A stretch of 23,880 nucleotides of DNA, taken from the NCBI GenBank assembly GCA_016199665.1, contig JACQGG010000132.1, forward strand, positions 1-23,880, read 5' to 3'. Under the pieces are notes generated by a model. It made no database searches and had not been told where the DNA came from. It was given only the letters and a program-made list of their open reading frames with translations. The position numbers and the translations under genes are program-made. Positions within the stretch are counted from its first letter, which is position 1. Each line of letters opens with the position of its first letter. Of the stretch, positions 1 to 5,137 are shown piece by piece. The DNA comes from Acidobacteriota bacterium (lineage in GTDB: Bacteria; Acidobacteriota; UBA6911; JACQSX01).

Positions 1-225
1 AACGTTGAAAGCTTAGCAGCCGGAGCGGTCAGCGCTAACAAACACCTCTCGATTGTGTTCCCCGGTTCTTCCTCTATTCCACCTGGCTGTTCCCGATGTT
101 CCTCCTGATTTACAAGAAAGTCGAAATTCGCGGGAACAAGACAATTCGGCCGAAAACAGCTTCTCCTGGGAACCAGAGATTGACCGTGAAAAGGGCTACC
201 CGGTGTCCTGGGAGGTAGTTTGAGC

Positions 226-285
226 GTGGACCCCCTGCTGAAGGCCGAAGACGTAGCGAGGCTGTTCGAGGTAGCACGGACATGA
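226..285 (+). pseudogene. Truncated excisionase-like HTH mini-ORF
   Basis: A 19-codon reading frame from GTG (226) to TGA (283-285) encodes MDPLLKAEDVARLFEVART if GTG is the start. The segment LLKAEDVARLFEV looks like the first helix-turn of the excisionase/HTH_17 family, in which a second helix and wing should follow, but the frame stops. A good Shine-Dalgarno, GGAGGT (211-216), lies 9 bases before the GTG. The stop overlaps the ATG of the next gene as ATGA, the arrangement used for coupled translation. It may be a remnant of an excisionase or a leader peptide for the downstream HTH gene. I saw no obvious one-base shift that would rejoin it to a full domain. Confidence 0.35.
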
Positions 286-566
286 TCGGCAAACCCATTG
301 TCCTCATCCAGGTTCCCAATCAACGACTTTTTGGCACCAAGGCAGCGGCACGGTACCTCGGAATCCACGAGCATACCCTGCGAAAATATGCGGATCTTGG
401 CAGGATCAAGGCCCGCCGCCTTCTGGACGACAGCAGGCGAGCCCGGCGGGTGTTTCCATTGGAAGAACTGGATAAATTCATTGAGTCCCTGCCCCAGTGG
501 TATGATTCGGCCGACGGTGTCGAAAACTCCGGAGTAGAAAGGAGTAAGACCCATGGGGATTTGTAA
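282..566 (+). CDS. MerR/excisionase-type HTH DNA-binding protein
   Basis: This is a 94-residue protein with one helix-turn-helix domain at about residues 13-70. The core reads FGTKAAARYLGIHEHTLRKY followed by LGRIKARRL, the helix-turn-helix-wing pattern of MerR-like/HTH_17 excisionases. The basic stretch RRARRVFPLEELDKFIE is the usual end of that fold. Its 3' end overlaps the integrase start by 14 bases and both are on the plus strand, so it is probably the directionality factor or regulator of the integrase. The ATG at 282 overlaps the stop of the mini-ORF just upstream (ATGA), suggesting translational coupling. Role inferred from fold and position; the target site is unknown. Confidence 0.72.
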   Translation: MIGKPIVLIQVPNQRLFGTKAAARYLGIHEHTLRKYADLGRIKARRLLDDSRRARRVFPLEELDKFIESLPQWYDSADGVENSGVERSKTHGDL

Positions 567-1674
567 GGAGAAAAATCACCAGGGTCGAGTGCGATACGTG
601 GTTTCACGATACTGGCCGCAAGACTCCGGACGGCTCAGAAAGTACGCACCGACCCATGAAGCAGCAAAGGCACTGCTGAGGCGAGTGGAGCAGGCTATTT
701 TCGATGGAACTTGGCAACGTTTACGGGGGGAACTCAAGGGGCTGCCCGAGGTCACCGAAGAGGGGGAGCGACCGGTTGTTACCTTCTCGAACTTTGCCGA
801 CAATGTGTTCGTGCCTAACTATGCAAAGGTTGCCAACAGGAACTGGATAGACAAAGAATACCGGCTTGGGCATCTGAAGAAGTTTTTCAACGACCGGCCG
901 CTCGCCAGCATCCAGCTCACGGACCTGATGGCGTACAAGAAGTGGAGGCAGGAAGCGGGGGTCACAAATGCAACGATCAATCGGGAGTTGGCGTGTCTCT
1001 CCAAACTCTGCGTTTATGCTTTGGATATAGCCGCGATCAAGTTCAACCCGATGCCGAACCGCTGTAAGTGGGCGCTAAAGGAGTCACCAAAAGCCAGCAA
1101 GATTCCCACGTTGGAAGAATACTGGTTGCTGGTCGAGTCAATACCCGCTGCTGAGACTGCGGCTCTCGTGGCTCTGATCGGGGAATGTGGTCTGCGGGTG
1201 TCTGAGGCGCTGAAGCTGGAGAAAAACCTCGTGGACAAGCAGCGCCGCATGCTCACGGTGCATTACACGAAGGACAGCGAGCCAAGGACCATTCCGTTGT
1301 CTCCGTTTGCCCTGGAGAAGTTGATGACCGTGCCAAATGTGCTCGGGCAACCGTACCTCATCATCAACCCGAAGACAGGCCGAAGGTACCGCAGCATTCG
1401 CGGTTCGTTCGAGGCGGCGCTAATCAGATCTGGACTGGAAGGAATCACGCTGAAATCCCTACGCAATTTCAGGGGAACTCAGTGGGCCATGGATGGTGTG
1501 GATCTCCGGACCATCCAGGAGTTGATGGGGCATTCTGACGTTCGGACTACGATCAAGCACTATGCCCGGTATCAGAAACAACATGCTTTCAAGGTAGTCA
1601 TGAAGGTACAGCAGCAGGAGTTCCAGCAGCGCTGCACAGGAGAAAAACAGGAGGTGGCAAGCCTGCAGGCGTAA
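553..1674 (+). CDS. Tyrosine recombinase / phage-type integrase
   Basis: This 373-residue integrase has the two expected parts: an N-terminal SAM-like core-binding domain (about 78-175, with the TFSNFADNVFVPNYAK motif) and a C-terminal catalytic domain (about 183-345). Visible catalytic residues are R215 in CGLRVSE, K240 in the beta-hairpin TKDSEPRTIPL, R304 in LKSLRNF, H327 in LMGHSD and the nucleophile Y337 in IKHYARY. The first residue of the HxxR box is lysine (K301), a substitution tolerated in the family. An AAAGGAG Shine-Dalgarno lies 8 bases before the ATG, which supports this start. The gene overlaps the HTH gene upstream and ends 47 bases before tRNA-Leu, pointing toward the 5' end of the tRNA rather than away from its 3' end. 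It is full length with no visible damage, so it may still be active. Confidence 0.93.
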   Translation: MGICKEKNHQGRVRYVVSRYWPQDSGRLRKYAPTHEAAKALLRRVEQAIFDGTWQRLRGELKGLPEVTEEGERPVVTFSNFADNVFVPNYAKVANRNWIDKEYRLGHLKKFFNDRPLASIQLTDLMAYKKWRQEAGVTNATINRELACLSKLCVYALDIAAIKFNPMPNRCKWALKESPKASKIPTLEEYWLLVESIPAAETAALVALIGECGLRVSEALKLEKNLVDKQRRMLTVHYTKDSEPRTIPLSPFALEKLMTVPNVLGQPYLIINPKTGRRYRSIRGSFEAALIRSGLEGITLKSLRNFRGTQWAMDGVDLRTIQELMGHSDVRTTIKHYARYQKQHAFKVVMKVQQQEFQQRCTGEKQEVASLQA

Positions 1675-1721
1675 AATTGGCGGAAGATATTGTAGGATAA
1701 GTGGATTACATTCATGAGTAT

Positions 1722-1807
1722 GCCGAAGTGGCGGAACTGGCAGACGCACTGGACTCAAAATCCAGCGGGGGTCACCCCCCGTGGGGGTTCGACTCCCCCC
1801 TTCGGCA
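1722..1807 (+). tRNA. tRNA-Leu (anticodon CAA)
   Basis: An 86-base cloverleaf can be folded by eye. The acceptor stem is GCCGAAG (1722-1728) pairing with CTTCGGC (1800-1806), with discriminator A at 1807. The anticodon stem CTGGA/TCCAG encloses loop CTCAAAA with anticodon CAA at 1756-1758, reading UUG. A long, C/G-rich variable arm (about 1766-1781) marks it as a class II tRNA, as expected for leucine. The T-arm is GGGGG-TTCGACT-CCCCC (1783-1799). CCA is not encoded; TTT follows. tRNA-Leu genes are common integration sites, and an integrase lies just upstream. Confidence 0.96.
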
Positions 1808-1809
1808 TT

Positions 1810-1940
1810 TTAAATCAGCAACTTAGCGGCGACATCCACGAAATCCACAATTACCGACTTTGCCTCCATCCACTTTTCGTCCACCTTCTGCAGCAAGTTC
1901 ACGTTTCTCGGCCTCCCGAGCGGACTTGACCGCGTGAGTC
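1810..1940 (-). pseudogene. Frameshifted C-terminal fragment, family unknown
   Basis: On the minus strand, reading toward the 3' end of the tRNA, two frames each give part of a plausible protein tail. One frame reads VKSAREAEKRE; the adjacent frame continues LLQKVDEKWMEAKSVIVDFV and then DVAAKLLI before TAA at 1810-1812. A single-base shift near 1892-1897 would join them into one helical, charged tail. I do not recognise the family. This may be the end of a host gene or element gene that has decayed. The only evidence is the protein-like composition of the two abutting frames, so the call is weak. Confidence 0.28.
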
Positions 1941-2006
1941 TGCAGGCGATGAGCCGTTCCACAAAGGTTAGCCGAGAGAGATAAGAACGCTGTATACTTC
2001 GCGCCA

Positions 2007-2408
2007 ATGCCATCTGACCTGACCTTTATCACGAATGAGCCGGGTCTGAGTTTGCGCGAGCGCCTTGACACCTTGCTCGCTAACGACACCCGCTATTTTG
2101 ACTCCCTCGTTGCTTATTTTTTTATTAGCGGTTTTTATAAGCTGTACCCGGCGCTGGAGAAGGTTGAGAAAATTCGCATTTTGGTGGGTCTCCAGGCCGA
2201 TCACACCGCCTACGAACTTCTGCAAAGGGCCAAAGAGCAGGACGAATTAATGCTGAAGTCTCATGCGTCTGCAAAAGAGCAAATCGCCAGAGATGTACTG
2301 GGCGAACTCGAAAGATCCGTCGACAGCGCGGAAATCGAGACCGGCGTTCACAAGTTTGTTGAGTGGGTTCGCTCGGGTACTCGAAGCAGCTTCAGCGTGA
2401 TGTCGTAG
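2007..2408 (+). pseudogene. N-terminal fragment of PLD-domain helicase
   Basis: The 133-residue frame starts MPSDLTFITNEPGLSLRERL and contains YFDSLVAYFFISGFYKLYPA, KIRILVGLQAD and HKFVEWVRSG. I recognise this as the beginning of large SNF2/superfamily-2 helicases that carry an N-terminal phospholipase D-like nuclease domain and are found in restriction-type islands. Those proteins are normally close to 1000 residues. Here the homology stops at about residue 123, before the HxK half-motif of the PLD site, and a TAG follows ten codons later. The helicase motor is absent. The frame then runs on, still in register, into a methyltransferase tail (2409-2561). This is best read as a deletion scar rather than a functional small protein. 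Confidence 0.72.
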
Positions 2409-2561
2409 TTGAGCGTAGTGGAGCGGATTCTGGAGGCGAAGCGGATCGACCCGAAGGCAGACACCACCGTGCTGGAGCGCCAAATCGACGAGCGCATTTA
2501 TCACCTCTATGGCCTGACTCCCGACGAAATCAAACTGGTGGAGGAGAGCGTCCGGAGGTAA
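2409..2561 (+). pseudogene. C-terminal remnant of Eco57I-like DNA methyltransferase
   Basis: Directly after the TAG that ends the helicase fragment, and in the same frame, 50 codons read VVERILEAKRIDPKADTTVL, then ERQIDERIYHLYGLTPDEIK, then LVEESVRR and TAA. This is the characteristic tail of Eco57I/type IIG-like and BREX-type adenine methyltransferases, in which ILxAKxxDPxADT, a coiled E-x-x-ID and YxLYGLTxxEIxLVE occur in that order. All catalytic parts (SAM-binding motif and NPPY) are missing. The segment ends 7 bases before the Fic start and supplies the GGAGGT that serves as the Fic ribosome-binding site, so the tail may be kept for that reason. Confidence 0.7.
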
Positions 2562-2568
2562 CAACGCA

Positions 2569-3633
2569 ATGATGACCCTCCGACAATTCTCCGCGGGTTT
2601 GAAGAGCGTGCCTGCCGCCACGACGTGGTATCTGGCCGATCTCGGCGAGGCACGCGGCAAAGAGGAGTTGTTCAGCAAACAGTCGCCGCAAAAGCTGAAG
2701 GTGCTGCGCGAGCACGCGTTCATTGAAAGCGCCGTTTCGTCCAACCGCATCGAGGGCGTGGAGATTGAGCAATCCCGCATCGGCACGGTCGTGTTCGGCC
2801 GGCGGCTCTTGCGCGACCGCGACGAGGAGGAGGTGCGCGGTTACCGTGACGCGCTGAAGTTGATCCACGAGCGAAACGCGAAGCTGCCGTTGTCGGAAAA
2901 GACAATCCTGGAACTACACCGACTCAGTCGCGGCCAGATCGAGGATGCGGGGAAGTTCAAGACCGAGGACAGTGACATCATCGAGAAGTTTCCCGATGGC
3001 CGCGTCCGCGTTCGGTTCAAGACCACTCCCGCCGCAAAGACGGACGCGGCAGTGCGGGAATTGGTGACGCTGTGCCAGGATTGTGTGTGCGGGCGATGGG
3101 CGCATCCGCTGATTACGCTGGCGGCCTCGAACCTGGATTTCCTGTGCATCCATCCGTTTCGAGACGGCAACGGGCGCGTGTCGCGTCTGTTGCTCCTGCT
3201 GCAGTGCTATCATTTTGGCTACGAAGTGGGCCGTTACATCAGCCTGGAGCGGCTGATCGAGGAGAACAAGGAGCGCTACTACGAGACGCTGGAGCAAAGC
3301 TCGCAGCGCTGGCACGAAGGCAAGCACGATCCGTGGCCGTACATCAATCACGTCTTGTTCATTCTCAAGACGGCGTATCAGGAATTCGAACAGCGTGTCA
3401 GGCAGATTGCATCTCCCAAGGGGGCGAAGGCGGAAATGGTTTTGGCCGCGATCGCCAGCCAGCTTGGAGAATTTCGGCTGGCGGACATCGAGCGCGCCTG
3501 TCCAGCAGTGGGTCGGGAATGGATTCGCACGCTCTTGTCAGACTTGAAGGCCACAGGCGACGTGACATGCAGCGGCAAGGGCCCTGCGGCTCGCTGGCGT
3601 TATCGTGGGAGTAAGGGTAGTGCCGCCAAGTGA
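2569..3633 (+). CDS. Fic family protein (probable AMP-transferase, self-inhibited)
   Basis: This 354-residue protein has a canonical Fic motif, HPFRDGNGRVSR, at residues 195-206, with catalytic H195 and the anion-binding GNGR loop. Fic enzymes typically move AMP from ATP onto a hydroxyl side chain of a target protein. An N-terminal inhibitory helix is visible as S58-xxx-E62-G63 (SSNRIEG), making this a class II Fic protein held off by its own glutamate. A Fic_N-like region occupies about residues 1-90 and a winged-helix-like tail about 285-345 (FRLADIERACPAVGREWIRT). The start follows GGAGGT by about 10 bases. All key residues are present, so this is probably functional although both neighbours are decayed. 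The target is unknown. Fic genes of this type often travel in restriction islands. Confidence 0.93.
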   Translation: MMTLRQFSAGLKSVPAATTWYLADLGEARGKEELFSKQSPQKLKVLREHAFIESAVSSNRIEGVEIEQSRIGTVVFGRRLLRDRDEEEVRGYRDALKLIHERNAKLPLSEKTILELHRLSRGQIEDAGKFKTEDSDIIEKFPDGRVRVRFKTTPAAKTDAAVRELVTLCQDCVCGRWAHPLITLAASNLDFLCIHPFRDGNGRVSRLLLLLQCYHFGYEVGRYISLERLIEENKERYYETLEQSSQRWHEGKHDPWPYINHVLFILKTAYQEFEQRVRQIASPKGAKAEMVLAAIASQLGEFRLADIERACPAVGREWIRTLLSDLKATGDVTCSGKGPAARWRYRGSKGSAAK

Positions 3634-3729
3634 GGGTATTAGTGAGGGTATCGAACAGCCACATGGGCGCCGCCAGGAAGCGCGATCCCGAAGGCGGACA
3701 CAAACGATTTGGCAGGTGGAACTACTGAA

Positions 3730-3749
3730 GACAGAAGGCAGCTTCTGTC
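3730..3749 (+). repeat. Perfect 8-bp hairpin downstream of the Fic gene
   Basis: GACAGAAG (3730-3737) and CTTCTGTC (3742-3749) are exact inverse complements around a 4-base loop, GCAG. It lies 96 bases after the Fic stop. No T-run follows, so it is not a textbook intrinsic terminator; it may stabilise or end the Fic transcript. The rest of 3634-3920 contains no coding signal that I can support. Confidence 0.4.
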
Positions 3750-3920
3750 GTGTCAGCCCTCGGGGCTGCGCTAACCGGCAGGGTGGTTTTGGTCCGCGTT
3801 ACGAAGTCAAAGGCGAGCTTATGTGCCCGGACGGCCGTCGACCGCGTGTACCAACGGTGTGGCAAGTGGAAAAAGGGCAAATTGCCCGCGACCCATCACC
3901 GCGTATCCTGTGGAAGAGTT

Positions 3921-4152
3921 ATGATTAAAGAACATGATTGCATTGTGCTAACGCAAGACCTTCCTGACGAGGGACTGCGAGCCGGTGATGTGGGCACAGT
4001 GGTACGCATTCATCAAGGCAGCGCAGCCTATGAGGTCGAGTTTGTCACGCTGACCGGTCAAACGGTGGCCGTTGCCACGGTGCAGGCGCCCCAGTTGCGC
4101 CCCGGTGAACCGCCGCGACCTTTTTCACGTGCGCGAACTGGCTGCCAAGTGA
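3921..4152 (+). pseudogene. DUF4926-like small protein, frameshifted
   Basis: ATG at 3921 opens MIKEHDCIVLTQDLPDEGLR, then AGDVGTVVRIHQGSAAYEVE and FVTLTGQTVAVATVQAPQLR. This is the compact SH3-like fold of DUF4926 proteins (about 70-80 residues, function unknown), and the match is strong up to the last ten or so residues. In the current frame the product changes to an unrelated tail and runs to 4250. If one C is removed from the run at 4100-4103, the frame continues PVNRRDLFHVRELAAK and stops at TGA 4150-4152, which is the expected family ending. So this is either a true single-base insertion or a sequencing error. GGAAGA before the ATG is a plausible ribosome-binding site. A longer upstream extension of the frame (from 3750) shows no family similarity. 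Confidence 0.7.
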
Positions 4153-4378
4153 ACGATTGCATCGTCGCCGCGAATAAACGCGATCGCGAGGAGACACGAC
4201 CGAGTGGGAGCGGGACATTGTCCGCTTCGTTTATGAGCTCTACGACCTGACCCCCCAAAAAATCAAATTGGTCGAAGAGACCGGGCGCATCCTCGCGGCG
4301 AAAAAGCGCGATCCCGCCCGGAATTTTCCGGTCGTTGCAAGACCGCGAAGCCCGGTCATTCTTCCGCGGCCAGGGTAA
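4152..4378 (+). pseudogene. Second methyltransferase C-terminal remnant
   Basis: Two frames together spell another Eco57I-like methyltransferase tail. NDCIVAANKRDRE (from 4152) is followed, after a shift near 4185-4195, by DTTEWERDIVRFVYELYDLT and PQKIKLVEETGRILAAKKRD. The order (I)xAAxKRD, DTT, E-R-DI, VYxLYxLTPxxIKLVE matches the remnant at 2409-2561, but the two are clearly diverged and not a recent duplicate. The motif ILAAKKRDPA recurs after LVEE, suggesting a local duplication or a chimera. The frame ends at TAA 4376-4378, about 20 bases inside the convergent gene that ends at 4356. No catalytic part is present. Confidence 0.6.
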
Positions 4379-4664
4379 AAATCTCACGCCGTCCCGATTG
4401 GGTAATGGCGATGACCTTCTCATACCAGGCGCGCCAATCGGGACTGCCGGTGATCATCTTGCCGCCCCGCTCCCAGTCGCTCAGCGAGTCGAAAGTGCTC
4501 TCAAAGACCAGGGTGTAATACGGGCCGACCAAGTCGGTGAGAACCCGCATCGACTTGGCGTCATAGCCGCACTTCTTGTTTAGAATCAGCCCTTCCTTCC
4601 AAAGGGCGACCGCCCCGCGGGCGCTGCCGAACTTGATCTGAAAGATGTCACGAATCACAATCAT
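4356..4664 (-). CDS. Small NIPSNAP/Dabb-type alpha/beta-barrel protein
   Basis: The 102-residue product starts MIVIRDIFQIKFGSARGAVA and contains GPYYTLVFESTFDSLSDWER and WRAWYEKVIAITQSGRREIF. This pattern (beta strand, helix, paired strands, then W-x-x-WYxK helix and a last strand) is that of NIPSNAP/stress-responsive dimeric alpha/beta-barrel proteins, which act as dimers and often have no known substrate. Length is normal for a single-domain member. GAGGGAG upstream of the ATG supports the start. It is convergent with the decayed island genes and marks the return to ordinary chromosomal sequence. Confidence 0.75.
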   Translation of the reverse strand: MIVIRDIFQIKFGSARGAVALWKEGLILNKKCGYDAKSMRVLTDLVGPYYTLVFESTFDSLSDWERGGKMITGSPDWRAWYEKVIAITQSGRREIFTLAAEE

Positions 4665-4761
4665 GGCAAATCTCCCTCTGCAAAGTGACGAGGATCAGGT
4701 GGGTCGCACAGACTTGCCGGATGTCACCTTTTTCCCTGTCCCGCTATCAGAAAGCACACAG

Positions 4762-4789
4762 CTTATCTGTGGCGCCCTCAGGGTGTAAA
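4762..4789 (-). promoter_or_regulatory. Candidate promoter for the NIPSNAP-like gene
   Basis: On the minus strand TTTACA (4784-4789) and GATAAG (4762-4767) are separated by 16 bases, a sigma-70-like arrangement about 100 bases before the ATG at 4664. The -10 match is only four of six, so this is tentative. Confidence 0.25.
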
Positions 4790-4857
4790 GGAAACAACCC
4801 GGGCGCCTCCCAAACAGGGTAAAATCTCATCGGCGGGTGCAGAATCGAAATACATGC

Positions 4858-4969
4858 GGCCGTTTCGTTGTAACGTTAGTCACCGAATCGGGCCGGCCGA
4901 TTCTGATACAAAGCAGGGCGCGCGGCGGACTTGCTGAGGCCCTTTCGCTGTAATATGAATCACGAAAGT
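4858..4969 (+). repeat. Two-copy imperfect direct repeat, 80 bases apart
   Basis: Copy 1 starts at 4858 (GGCCGTTTCGTTGTAACGTT) and copy 2 at 4938 (GGCCCTTTCGCTGTAATATG). About 22 of the first 28-30 positions agree, including TTTCG, TGTAA and TCAC. The gene-free stretch 4665-5137 also holds a second repeated word, CGGCCGATTCT, at 4894-4904 and 5095-5105. These could be regulator sites for the exported protein downstream or relics of old duplicated sequence. Confidence 0.4.
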
Positions 4970-5028
4970 TGCCGCTGAACTTCCCACGGCCAGACCCTCG
5001 CGCCAGCGTTGCCGGCCGCCAGGCGAAG

Positions 5029-5053
5029 CTGCCTGCAACCTGTTGGCAGGCAG
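5029..5053 (+). promoter_or_regulatory. 8-bp inverted repeat upstream of promoter
   Basis: CTGCCTGC (5029-5036) and GCAGGCAG (5046-5053) are exact inverse complements around a 9-base spacer. The dyad ends 7 bases before the candidate -35 box at 5061, where an operator or activator site could sit. No regulator gene is visible nearby. Confidence 0.4.
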
Positions 5054-5060
5054 TATGATA

Positions 5061-5089
5061 TTGACACTGCAGCGGCATGCTGAGACAAT
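5061..5089 (+). promoter_or_regulatory. Sigma-70-like promoter of the exported protein
   Basis: A perfect -35 hexamer TTGACA (5061-5066) is followed after 17 bases by GACAAT (5084-5089), four of six to TATAAT. It lies about 49 bases before the ATG at 5138, a sensible leader length. Confidence 0.5.
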
Positions 5090-5137
5090 CAAGGCGGCCG
5101 ATTCTATGCTTTCCAAGTCGGCTTCCCGGGGACAACC

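Noticed and set aside
3605..3928. Plus-strand 107-residue frame after the Fic gene
   Set aside because: Overlaps the Fic end in another frame, Arg-rich, no start signal and no domain.
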